Assembly (NCBI GenBank): GCA_021794705.1
Contig: JAJYQH010000356.1
Coordinates: forward strand, 1-9,177
DNA from: Actinomycetes bacterium
GTDB lineage: Bacteria > Actinomycetota > Actinomycetes > Propionibacteriales > Propionibacteriaceae
Direction: 5' to 3'
Length of the DNA: 9,177 nucleotides
Shown here: positions 1-6,458 of the stretch, piece by piece
Position numbering within the stretch: the first letter of the stretch is position 1
How the letters are laid out: each line of letters starts with the position of its first letter
Made by a program: the position numbers and the translations under genes
Notes under the pieces: generated by a model
What the model saw: only the letters and a program-made list of their open reading frames with translations
Told to the model about the DNA's origin: nothing
Databases searched by the model: none

Positions 1-1
1 T

Positions 2-316
2 CGGGCGAACTTCTCCCGGATGGCGGAGGTGGCCGACGAGATGATCCTCGTCGCGGGCCAGACCCTCGACCAGCGCGACGTCGGCGAGGCGACGAAGCTG
101 GCCGAGAGCGACGAGGAGATCGACGAGCTGCGGCGCCAGCAGTTCCGGGTGCTGCTCGCCGACGACTGGGAGTACGGGGTCGAGGCGGCCGTCGACGTCG
201 CCCTGCTCGGGCGCTACTTCGAGCGGATCGCCGACCACGCCGTCTCGATGGGCAGCCGGATCATCTACGTCATCACCGGGATGGCACCGGCCGGGGAGAA
301 CTGGCCGAACGCCTGA
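2..316 (+). CDS. phoU: Phosphate signalling regulator PhoU, C-terminal part (5' end outside window)
   Basis: This is the last 104 residues of a PhoU protein; the reading frame is open from the left edge, so the ATG at 20 is internal. PhoU proteins are cytoplasmic all-helical proteins of about 215-220 residues made of two three-helix bundles. They restrain the PstSCAB phosphate transporter and its sensor kinase when phosphate is plentiful. The visible part matches the second bundle. It ends with a helix carrying the family signature R-Y-F-E-R-I-A-D-H near 211-240, whose acidic residues form an E/D-x3-D metal-binding motif, followed by the usual tail around I-I-Y-V-I-T-G. The gene converges on gpmA. 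In several actinobacteria (for example gpm1 beside senX3-regX3 in Mycobacterium tuberculosis) phosphoglycerate mutase lies near phosphate-regulation genes, so a two-component system may lie to the left, though it is not visible here. Confidence 0.9.
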   Translation, partial: RANFSRMAEVADEMILVAGQTLDQRDVGEATKLAESDEEIDELRRQQFRVLLADDWEYGVEAAVDVALLGRYFERIADHAVSMGSRIIYVITGMAPAGENWPNA

Positions 317-350
317 CACCTGCCGTTCACCCTGCGGCCTCCACCGGGGC

Positions 351-425
351 GCCGGCGACGACCGGGCCGGCACGTCGACGACGGGCTCACCGGGCACCGC
401 GATCGGCCCGCGGCACCCGGTGAGC
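351..425. terminator. Hairpins between convergent phoU and gpmA, probable bidirectional terminator
   Basis: The gap between the two stop codons (317-430) holds a strong stem-loop at 385-425. Ten perfect pairs (385-394 with 416-425) are followed by two mismatches, then five more pairs (397-401 with 409-413) around a 7-nt loop. Four outer pairs (379-382 with 426-429) can be added across a 2-nt bulge. The base lies within 1-6 nt of the gpmA stop. A smaller 6-bp stem (351-356 with 366-371) sits on the phoU side. No T-run follows in either direction, so this is not a classic intrinsic terminator. Tail-less hairpins at convergent gene ends are common in high-GC actinobacteria, which fits a role in ending both transcripts. 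Confidence 0.6.
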
Positions 426-430
426 GTCGG

Positions 431-1183
431 TCACTTCTTCTTGCCCTGGTTCTTCACCGCTTCGATCGAGGCCTTCGCCGCCTCCAGGTCGAGGTAGCGG
501 CCGCCGCGGGTGACCGGGGCGAAGTCGTCGTCGAGCTCGTAGTAGAGCGGGATGCCGGTGGGGATGTTGAGGCCGGCGATGTCCTCGTCGGAGATGCCGT
601 CGAGGTGCTTCACCAGCGCCCGCAGCGAGTTGCCGTGGGCCACCACCAGCACCATCTTCCCGTCCGCCAGGTCGGGCTTGATGCTGCTCTCCCAGTACGG
701 CAGCATCCGCGCGACGACGTCCTTGAGGCATTCGGTCTGCGGGCGCTCGTCCTCGGGGATGTCGGCGTAGCGCGGGTCGTAGAACTGGGAGTACTCGGCG
801 TCCTTGGGGAGCACCGGCGGCGGCGTGTCGTAGCTGCGGCGCCACAACATGAACTGCTCCTCGCCGTACTTCTCCAGCGTCTCGGACTTGTCGAGCCCCT
901 GCAGGCCGCCGTAGTGACGCTCGTTGAGCCGCCAGCTCCGCTCGACCGGGATCCAGTGGCGGTCGCAGCCGTCCAGCGCGAGGTAGGCGGTGTGGATGGC
1001 CCGGCGCAGGAGGCTGGTGTGCAGCTTGTCGGGCAGCAGCCCCTCGTCCGTGAGCAGTTGGGCGCTCGCCTTGGCCTCCGCGATGCCCTTGTCGTTGATG
1101 TCGACATCGACCCAGCCGGTGAACAGGTTCTTCTGGTTCCACTCGCTCTCGCCATGGCGAAGCAGGATGAGCTTGTACGTCAT
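431..1183 (-). CDS. gpmA: 2,3-bisphosphoglycerate-dependent phosphoglycerate mutase
   Basis: This 250-residue cytoplasmic protein interconverts 3-phosphoglycerate and 2-phosphoglycerate in glycolysis and gluconeogenesis. The length is typical of the dPGM family. The signature L-L-R-H-G-E-S-E-W places the phosphorylated histidine at residue 10. A second active-site histidine is at 183 in V-V-A-H-G-N-S-L-R, the phosphate-binding arginine at about 61 and the catalytic acid at Glu88 in [10 protein letters not shown]. The tail is lysine-rich, as in other dPGMs. The ATG at 1183 starts exactly at the conserved N-terminus. It has no purine-rich Shine-Dalgarno sequence but has a TAGGGT hexamer 6 nt upstream, suggesting leaderless expression. 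The gene converges on phoU and diverges from the dehydrogenase at 1356. Confidence 0.97.
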   Translation of the reverse strand: MTYKLILLRHGESEWNQKNLFTGWVDVDINDKGIAEAKASAQLLTDEGLLPDKLHTSLLRRAIHTAYLALDGCDRHWIPVERSWRLNERHYGGLQGLDKSETLEKYGEEQFMLWRRSYDTPPPVLPKDAEYSQFYDPRYADIPEDERPQTECLKDVVARMLPYWESSIKPDLADGKMVLVVAHGNSLRALVKHLDGISDEDIAGLNIPTGIPLYYELDDDFAPVTRGGRYLDLEAAKASIEAVKNQGKKK

Positions 1184-1189
1184 GGGCCA

Positions 1190-1195
1190 ACCCTA
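1190..1195 (-). promoter_or_regulatory. Candidate -10 element for leaderless gpmA transcript
   Basis: Read on the minus strand, TAGGGT fits the actinobacterial -10 pattern TANNNT and lies 6 nt before the gpmA ATG. Transcription would therefore start at or next to the start codon. The intervening bases (TGGCCC) offer no ribosome-binding site, which agrees with a leaderless message. No clear -35 hexamer is visible upstream. The call rests on position and motif only. Confidence 0.45.
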
Positions 1196-1199
1196 GCGG

Positions 1200-1249
1200 C
1201 CGGGCCCCCGCCGGGATCGGGGCCCGGGAACACTGGGCGGGCGCCCGCC
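1200..1249. repeat. Two GC-rich dyad symmetries upstream of gpmA
   Basis: A 9-bp perfect inverted repeat (CCGGGCCCC at 1200-1208, complement at 1219-1227, 10-nt spacer) is followed by a 14-bp perfect palindrome, GGCGGGCGCCCGCC, at 1236-1249. Both lie between the candidate gpmA -10 and the larger inverted repeat at 1271-1323. They could be regulator binding sites. However, GC-rich palindromes arise easily by chance at this base composition. Confidence 0.35.
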
Positions 1250-1270
1250 GGCCCCCGTCGCTGCGGACCT

Positions 1271-1323
1271 TGCACCACCTGCCACACCCCTGATCGAGGA
1301 GGCAGGGCGTGGCAGGTGGTGCA
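1271..1323. repeat. 15-bp perfect inverted repeat upstream of the short-chain dehydrogenase
   Basis: TGCACCACCTGCCAC at 1271-1285 is repeated as its exact reverse complement at 1309-1323, separated by 23 bp. Part of the spacer can continue the stem (CCTG at 1289-1292 with CAGG at 1303-1306) after a small asymmetric bulge. The result would be a long hairpin if transcribed. Each arm has its own weak symmetry (GCA-N5-TGC). The repeat lies between divergent genes and ends 32 bp before the dehydrogenase ATG, so it is not an ordinary gene-end terminator. Possible roles are a paired operator, a 5'-leader hairpin, or a dispersed REP-like palindrome. The sequence alone does not decide among these. Confidence 0.7.
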
Positions 1324-1355
1324 CGTTTCGGAGAGACCGTGCCAAGGTGGAACGC

Positions 1356-2138
1356 ATGACAACCCCCAGCTCAGAGCGTCCCGGCCAGGGGACGCCGTCC
1401 GCCGACCGTCCGATCGCCGTCGTCACCGGGGCCAGCTCCGGCATCGGGGCCGCCACCGCCCACACGCTGGCCGGCGCCGGCTACGAGGTCGTCTGCGCCG
1501 CCCGCCGGGCGGAGCGGATCGAGAGCCTGGCCGAGGAGATCGGCGGCCGGGCCGTCGGCTGCGACATCACCTCGGACGCCGACGTGGCCGCCCTGGCCGA
1601 GGCCGTCGGCCCCCGGCTGGCACTGCTCGTGAACAACGCCGGCGGAGCCGTCGGTCAGGAGCCGGTGAGCAACGCCGACCTCGACGCGTGGACGACCATG
1701 CTCGCCACCAACGTCGTGGGCACCGGCCGGGTCACCAAGGCCCTGCTGCCCGCCCTCGTCGCGGGCGAGGGGACGATCATCGTCGTCACGTCGACCGCGG
1801 CCGAGGCCCCCTACGAGGGCGGTGCCGGGTACTGCGGCGCGAAGTCGGCCGAACGCGCACTCGTCGGCGCCCTGCGGCTCGAGCTGTTCGACCAGCCGGT
1901 GCGGGTGTGCGAGGTGTCCCCGGGAATGGTGCACACCGAGGAGTTCAGCCTCACCCGGTTCCACGGGGACCGGGCGCGCGCGGACGCCGTGTACGCCGGC
2001 GTCCCGGGGCCGCTGGTGGCCGAGGACATCGCCGAGTGCATCGCCTGGGTCGCGTCGCGGCCCGCGCACGTCAACGTCGACCGGATGGTCGTCCGTCCCC
2101 GCGCCCAGGCGGCGAACCACAAGGTGTTTCGCGGCTGA
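1356..2138 (+). CDS. Short-chain dehydrogenase/reductase, YdfG-like (probably NADP-dependent)
   Basis: This 260-residue cytoplasmic SDR oxidoreductase has a Rossmann fold. The dinucleotide motif T-G-A-S-S-G-I-G spans 24-31, N-N-A-G is at 93-96, the structural Asn is at 119, and the catalytic Ser146, Tyr159 and Lys163 (Y-x3-K) are all present. Arg50-Arg51 after the second beta strand favours NADP(H) over NAD(H). The C-terminal half, with S-P-G-M-V-H-T-E-E-F, R-F-H-G-D and P-A-H-V-N-V-D, follows E. coli YdfG, which oxidises L-allo-threonine and related 3-hydroxy acids and also reduces malonic semialdehyde. The true substrate here cannot be read from sequence. The ATG at 1356 is preferred because AAGGTGG at 1344-1350 lies 5 nt upstream. 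An in-frame GTG at 1347 falls inside that ribosome-binding site. About 20 residues precede the fold. acsA starts 54 bp downstream on the same strand. Confidence 0.9.
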   Translation: MTTPSSERPGQGTPSADRPIAVVTGASSGIGAATAHTLAGAGYEVVCAARRAERIESLAEEIGGRAVGCDITSDADVAALAEAVGPRLALLVNNAGGAVGQEPVSNADLDAWTTMLATNVVGTGRVTKALLPALVAGEGTIIVVTSTAAEAPYEGGAGYCGAKSAERALVGALRLELFDQPVRVCEVSPGMVHTEEFSLTRFHGDRARADAVYAGVPGPLVAEDIAECIAWVASRPAHVNVDRMVVRPRAQAANHKVFRG

Positions 2139-2150
2139 TCACGACCCGGC

Positions 2151-2156
2151 TAATCT
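2151..2156 (+). promoter_or_regulatory. Weak candidate -10 element for acsA-pgl
   Basis: TAATCT fits TANNNT and lies in the 54-bp gap between the dehydrogenase stop and the acsA start. A transcript from here would have a leader of roughly 30 nt including the GAAGGG ribosome-binding site. No convincing -35 element is spaced correctly: the nearest T-rich stretch, TGTTTC at 2125-2130, is 20 bp away. Read-through from the dehydrogenase gene is equally possible. Confidence 0.25.
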
Positions 2157-2192
2157 GGCGACAATTCACCACCGACGTTGAAGGGCATGAGG

Positions 2193-4112
2193 ATGGCGAC
2201 CCAGTCCACTGACACCAGCGCAGCCGAGCGTCCCGAGGCCGACGACGAGTTCGTCCGGCCGCTCGACCCCGGGCAGTACAACATCCCCGACTGGGAGGCG
2301 GTGGCCGGGCCCGCGGCGGCCGACCCGCAGGCCTTCTGGGACAAGGAGGCCCGGGAGCTGGAGTGGTACAAGCCGTGGGACAAGGTGCTGGACGACAGCC
2401 ACCCGCCGTTCTTCAGGTGGTTCACCGGGGCCCAGACCAACATCGTGCACAACGCCCTCGACCGGTGGGTCGATGGCCCCCGCCGCAACAAGCTCGCCCT
2501 CATCTGGCGCTCCGAAGACAACAAGGAGACCCGCACCCTCTCGTACTTCAGCCTCAACCGCGAGGTGAACAAGTGGGCGAACATCATCCGCTCGATGGGC
2601 GTCCACCAGGGCGACCGGGTGACCATCTACCTGCCCCGCATCCCGGAGATCTTCTTCGCCATGCTCGCGTGCGCGAAGCTCGGCGCCGTGCACTCGGTCG
2701 TCTTCGCCGGCTTCTCCGCCGACGCCCTGCGCGACCGCATCGACGACTCCGAGTCGAAGCTCGTGATCACCGCCGACGGGTCGTGGATCAACGGCAAGAT
2801 CTTCAAGCTCAAGGACATCGTCGACGAGGCGGTGCGCCACGCCCCCACCGTCGAGAACGTCATCGTCGTCCGCCGCACCGGTCACGAGGTGCAGATGGAC
2901 CCGCTGCGCGACCACTGGCTGCACGACCTCGAGACGCTGCCCATCGCCAAGGGCCGCTGCGAGACGGTCGCCCTGGACGCCGAGCACCCGCTGTACATCC
3001 TCTACACGTCCGGCTCGACCGGACGCCCCAAGGCGATCCTGCACACCCACGGCGGCTACATGGTCGGCACGTACTCGACCTTCAAGTACGTCTTCGACAT
3101 CCGCGAGGAGGACCGCTACTGGTGCACGGCCGACCCCGGCTGGGTCACCGGCCACTCCTACCTCGTCTACGGCCCGCTGCTCAACGGCGCCACGGTCTTC
3201 ATGTTCGAGGGCGGCCCGGCCTACCCCTACCCGAACCGCTGGTGGCAGCTCATCGAGCACTACGGCATCAACATCTTCTACACGGCGCCCACCGCCATCC
3301 GCAGCCTCATGCGGTTCGGGGACGCCTGGCCCAACCGCCACGACCTGTCGTCGCTGCGCATCCTCGGGTCGGTCGGCGAGCCCATCAACCCGGAGGCGTG
3401 GCGGTGGTTCCACCACGTCATCGGCAAGGACCGCTGCCCGATCATGGACACCTGGTGGCAGACCGAGACCGGGATGTTCATGATCACCCCGACGCCGAGT
3501 GTCCCGCTCAAGCCGGGCTCGGGCACCCGCCCGTTCTTCGGCCAGGAGGCCGAGATCCTCGACGAGGCCGGCAACCCGGTGCCCGACGGCGAGGAGGGTT
3601 TCCTCGTCCTCAAGCACCCCTGGCCGTCGATGCTGCGCACGCTGTACAAGGACGACCAGCGCTACGTCGACACGTACTGGTCGAAGTACCCGGGCAAGTA
3701 CCTCGCCGGTGACTCGGCCCGCCGCGACAAGGACGGCTACATCTGGGTGATCGGGCGCACCGACGACGTCATCAAGGTGTCCGGGCACCGGCTCGGCACG
3801 GCCGAGGTCGAGAGCGCCTTCGTGAGTCACCCCGCGGTGGCCGAGTCGGCGGTGATCGGCCTGCCGCACGACGTCAAGGGCAACGCGATCCACGCGTTCG
3901 CCGTGCTGCGGATGGGCTACGAGCCCAGCGAGGCCCTCAAGGACGAACTGCGCCAGCACATCTCCGAGCACCTCTCCCCGATCGCGAAGCCCGACAGCAT
4001 CGAGTTCGTCGAGAGCCTCCCCAAGACCAGGTCGGGCAAGATCATGCGCCGCGTCCTGCGGGCCCGCGCCCAGGGCCTGCCCGAGGGCGACCTGTCCACC
4101 CTCGACGACTAG
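2193..4112 (+). CDS. acsA: Acetyl-CoA synthetase (AMP-forming)
   Basis: This 639-residue cytoplasmic enzyme of the acyl-adenylate superfamily makes acetyl-CoA from acetate, ATP and CoA through acetyl-AMP. The N-terminal acetyl-CoA synthetase segment covers roughly residues 25-80. The ATP-binding loop Y-T-S-G-S-T-G-R-P-K is at 271-280 and D-T-W-W-Q-T-E-T-G at about 419-427. The C-terminal domain ends with P-K-T-R-S-G-K, whose Lys616 is the adenylation lysine that Pat-type acetyltransferases silence. Residues matching the acetate pocket of Salmonella Acs (Val310, Thr311, Val386, Trp414) are Val318, Thr319, Val394 and Trp422. The constant offset of 8 supports acetate over longer acids. Upstream in-frame starts exist (TTG 2178, ATG 2187). 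The ATG at 2193 is chosen because GAAGGG (2180-2185) lies 7 nt before it. The gene is 7 bp from pgl. Confidence 0.95.
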   Translation: MATQSTDTSAAERPEADDEFVRPLDPGQYNIPDWEAVAGPAAADPQAFWDKEARELEWYKPWDKVLDDSHPPFFRWFTGAQTNIVHNALDRWVDGPRRNKLALIWRSEDNKETRTLSYFSLNREVNKWANIIRSMGVHQGDRVTIYLPRIPEIFFAMLACAKLGAVHSVVFAGFSADALRDRIDDSESKLVITADGSWINGKIFKLKDIVDEAVRHAPTVENVIVVRRTGHEVQMDPLRDHWLHDLETLPIAKGRCETVALDAEHPLYILYTSGSTGRPKAILHTHGGYMVGTYSTFKYVFDIREEDRYWCTADPGWVTGHSYLVYGPLLNGATVFMFEGGPAYPYPNRWWQLIEHYGINIFYTAPTAIRSLMRFGDAWPNRHDLSSLRILGSVGEPINPEAWRWFHHVIGKDRCPIMDTWWQTETGMFMITPTPSVPLKPGSGTRPFFGQEAEILDEAGNPVPDGEEGFLVLKHPWPSMLRTLYKDDQRYVDTYWSKYPGKYLAGDSARRDKDGYIWVIGRTDDVIKVSGHRLGTAEVESAFVSHPAVAESAVIGLPHDVKGNAIHAFAVLRMGYEPSEALKDELRQHISEHLSPIAKPDSIEFVESLPKTRSGKIMRRVLRARAQGLPEGDLSTLDD

Positions 4113-4119
4113 GACTCCC

Positions 4120-5145
4120 ATGACCGACTACCTCGTGCTCGTCGCCAACGAGGCCGACAACACGATCGGCAGCTTCGAGCTCGACGGGGGCAGGCTCACC
4201 CCGCTCGAGCGCTCGCCCATCGCGGGGTGCTCCACCTTCGCGGTCGACCCCCGGAGAAATCTCGTGTTCGCCTCGAGCAAGCAGGGTCCGAGTGTGGTGA
4301 CGCTGCGGCTCGATCGCGCCGGCGGCGGCCTCACCGAGATCGGCCGGCGCGAGGTGGAGGCGGCGAGCAACTACCTCGCCCTGTCCGCCGACGGCCGGCT
4401 GCTGCTGTCGGCGTCCTACCACGGCGGCTTCGGCACATCGTCGCCGGTGTCCCAGGCCGGCGAGGTGGGTGAGCCGGTGAGCCGGCTGGCGCACGCGAAC
4501 ATGCACTCGGTGGCGATCACCGGCGACCAGCGGTTCGCCTACTTCGTCTCGCTGGGCGAGGACCTCCTCGCGCAGTGCGCGGTGGGCGGCGACGGCACCC
4601 TCACCCCGCTCGACCCGCCGACCGCGGCCGCTCCCGAGGGCACGGGGCCCCGGCACCTCGTGCTCGACGCCGACGAGACGACGGTCTACGTGCTCACCGA
4701 GTTCACTGCCGAGGTGCTGCGCTACCGCCGGGACGCCGAGACGGGCACCCTCGAGTTCGTCGACAGCATCCCGACCGCCGACCCCGCGGCCGGACTCGGA
4801 CGCAGCGCCTATGGGCGCGACCCCCGCGCCGACCACCTCATCTGGGGGGCCGACCTCCACCTCGCCCCCGACGAGTCGACCCTGTGGACCTCGGAGCGCA
4901 CGGCGTCCACCCTCGCCACCCTGCCGGTCGAGGCGGCCGGCGGCCTGCGTCCACCGCTCGCCTTCGTCGCCACCGAGCCGCAGCCCCGGGGCTTCGCCGT
5001 GTCGCCCGACGGCCGGTGGCTGGTCGCCGCCGGGGAACGCTCGACGACCGTCTCGCTCTACAGCCTCGAGGAGCAGGTGCCCCGGTTCGTCGACCGGGCG
5101 CCCACGGGGGCCGGGGCCAACTGGGTGCGGATCATCCCCCGCTGA
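4120..5145 (+). CDS. pgl: 6-phosphogluconolactonase, beta-propeller type (YbhE/Pgl, lactonase family)
   Basis: This 341-residue, presumably cytoplasmic protein of the seven-bladed beta-propeller lactonase family is probably the pentose-phosphate enzyme that hydrolyses 6-phosphogluconolactone. No signal peptide is visible. Blades show repeating strand patterns ending in D-G-R-x-L-like turns (91-95, 297-301). Three stretches resemble E. coli Pgl (331 residues): G-P-R-H-L-V at 176-181, W-G-A-D-L-H-L-A-P-D with a following R-T-A-S at 242-263, and T-E-P-Q-P-R-G-F-A-V at 285-294. The ATG follows the acsA stop by 7 bp and has AGGA at 4111-4114, so the two genes are probably co-transcribed and perhaps translationally coupled. 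The 3' end overlaps the exporter gene by 14 bp. Other propeller lactonases such as muconate cyclo-isomerases share the fold, so the exact substrate is not certain. Confidence 0.78.
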   Translation: MTDYLVLVANEADNTIGSFELDGGRLTPLERSPIAGCSTFAVDPRRNLVFASSKQGPSVVTLRLDRAGGGLTEIGRREVEAASNYLALSADGRLLLSASYHGGFGTSSPVSQAGEVGEPVSRLAHANMHSVAITGDQRFAYFVSLGEDLLAQCAVGGDGTLTPLDPPTAAAPEGTGPRHLVLDADETTVYVLTEFTAEVLRYRRDAETGTLEFVDSIPTADPAAGLGRSAYGRDPRADHLIWGADLHLAPDESTLWTSERTASTLATLPVEAAGGLRPPLAFVATEPQPRGFAVSPDGRWLVAAGERSTTVSLYSLEEQVPRFVDRAPTGAGANWVRIIPR

Positions 5146-6385
5146 CCACCGGTGCGACCGGACGCCGCACGCGGCGGGGGGCGGCGATCACGAGCAGCGA
5201 GAACAGTGAGCTGGTCGCGCCGAGCACCATGAGCACACCCATCGGAACCGCGGTGGTCGACCCGCCGAGCCCGGCGAGGGGCGGGGCGATCGCCGCCGCG
5301 AGCGACTGGGCCAGTCCGAGCACCGCGGACGCCGTCCCGGCGTAGTGCGGCACCTGCTGGCTGGCCAGGGCGCCCCCGTTCGCGCCGGTGAACCCCTGGC
5401 CGATCATGATGAAGAGGAACCCGGCGAGGGCGACGGGCAGGGGCATGTCGAAGAACAGGGCCCCCACGAGCATGCCGATCGCCCCGGTGAGCGCCAGCGA
5501 CTGCCCGGCGAGGATGACCCGTCGGGTGGGAACGCGGGTGGCCAGCCGGGCCGAGGTGAGGGTCGCCAGCGTCATGCCGGTCGCGTTCATGGCGAAGTCG
5601 AGGGAGTACAGGATCGGGCTGAGACCGTTCATCGTCTGCAGCACGAACGCGGAGGTCGAGACGTAGGCGAACAGCCCGAGGAACGCCGAGGCGTTGACGA
5701 GCATGTACCCGACGAATGCCCGCTCGGCCAGGACGATCCTCGCCCCGGCGACGAAGGTGGCGAATCCTCCCCCGTGCCGGCGCCCGGGCGGTAACGACTC
5801 GGGGACGACGAGCAGCGCCGCGACCAGCATGAGCACGGCGGCGAACGACAGCACCCAGAACGCCCCGCGCCACATCCACACCCGCTGGATCACCGCGCCG
5901 AGCAGCGGGGCGATGATCGGGCCCAGCCCGCCCACACCCATGAGCAGGTTCATCACCCGCACGAGCTGCGGGCCCTGGGCGAGGTCGACGATGACGGCCC
6001 GGGCGACCACGACCGACCAGCCGCCCCCGAATCCCTGGGCGAGGCGGGCGACCACCATGATGGTGATGCTCGGCGCGGACGCGCAGATCACCGAGGCCGC
6101 GAGGGTGAGCAGGATGCCTGCGATGAGCGGACGCCGCCGGCCCAGCTGGTCGCTCACGGGGCCACCGACGATCTGCCCGAGGCCCATGCCCACGAAGAAC
6201 GAGGTGAGGGTGAGCGACACCTCACGCGACGACACGGCGAAGTCGTGCGCCACACGCGGGAACGAGGGCACGTACATGTCGGTGGCGAGGGGGCCGACCG
6301 CGCTGATGAGCACCACGGCGGCGATGAGGGTGCGCGGCACAAGCACCGGGGTGATGCGGGCAGAGGTGCCCGCCGCTGACGTCAC
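5132..6385 (-). CDS. Bcr/CflA-type multidrug exporter (MFS, DHA1 family)
   Basis: This 417-residue inner-membrane major facilitator has about twelve hydrophobic segments. It is probably a proton-driven drug or metabolite exporter. The first segment ends in A-T-D-M-Y-V-P-S-F-P (34-43), a hallmark of the Bcr/CflA group. Motif A, G-P-V-S-D-Q-L-G-R-R-R, is at 75-85 in the second cytoplasmic loop. R-L-A-Q-G-F-G followed by A-R-A-V-I-V-D (114-134) matches the fourth segment of Bcr. The open frame extends upstream to an ATG at 6499, but that would add 38 proline/arginine-rich residues lying largely over the end of the biotin carrier gene. The GTG at 6385 gives the normal family length and has TAGGTT 7 nt upstream, suggesting leaderless expression. 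The gene lies 73 bp downstream of the transcarboxylase genes on the same strand. Its substrate cannot be predicted. Confidence 0.9.
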   Translation of the reverse strand: MTSAAGTSARITPVLVPRTLIAAVVLISAVGPLATDMYVPSFPRVAHDFAVSSREVSLTLTSFFVGMGLGQIVGGPVSDQLGRRRPLIAGILLTLAASVICASAPSITIMVVARLAQGFGGGWSVVVARAVIVDLAQGPQLVRVMNLLMGVGGLGPIIAPLLGAVIQRVWMWRGAFWVLSFAAVLMLVAALLVVPESLPPGRRHGGGFATFVAGARIVLAERAFVGYMLVNASAFLGLFAYVSTSAFVLQTMNGLSPILYSLDFAMNATGMTLATLTSARLATRVPTRRVILAGQSLALTGAIGMLVGALFFDMPLPVALAGFLFIMIGQGFTGANGGALASQQVPHYAGTASAVLGLAQSLAAAIAPPLAGLGGSTTAVPMGVLMVLGATSSLFSLLVIAAPRRVRRPVAPVVSGG

Positions 6386-6392
6386 CCCGCTC

Positions 6393-6398
6393 AACCTA
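6393..6398 (-). promoter_or_regulatory. Candidate -10 element for leaderless exporter transcript
   Basis: On the minus strand TAGGTT fits TANNNT and is exactly 7 nt before the GTG at 6385, the spacing expected when transcription begins at the start codon. No -35 hexamer is evident. An alternative reading uses the AGG in the same bases as a weak ribosome-binding site 9 nt from GTG on a message reading through from the transcarboxylase genes. Confidence 0.4.
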
Positions 6399-6458
6399 CC
6401 GGCCGGCACGGGGTCGGAAGGGCTGCGTCCGCCGCGGCTGAGACGGCCCGGGCGGGGC

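Noticed and set aside
1347..1355. GTG at 1347 as dehydrogenase start
   Set aside because: It lies inside the AAGGTGG ribosome-binding site that is correctly spaced for the ATG at 1356.
2178..2192. TTG at 2178 or ATG at 2187 as acsA start
   Set aside because: Neither has a suitably spaced ribosome-binding site. GAAGGG at 2180-2185 is well placed only for the ATG at 2193. ATG 2187 cannot be excluded completely.
605..2212. 535-codon plus-strand open frame spanning gpmA antisense and the dehydrogenase in another frame
   Set aside because: It runs through two well-supported genes and the intergenic palindromes, and turns strongly Arg/Gly/Pro-rich in its second half. It is a shadow frame.
2166..4121. 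651-codon minus-strand open frame antisense to acsA
   Set aside because: It is a codon-bias shadow: its composition mirrors the complement of acsA and it has no recognisable motif or ribosome-binding site.
5163..5176. Possible terminator hairpin (GCCGC/GCGGC) just past the pgl stop
   Set aside because: The loop would be only 2 nt, there is no T-run, and the bases are coding sequence of the exporter C-terminus.
6386..6458. Terminator between the 1.3S gene and the exporter
   Set aside because: There are only short self-complementary GC blocks (for example GCCCGGGC and CCGGCCGG), with no stem-loop comparable to the one at 385-425 and no T-run.
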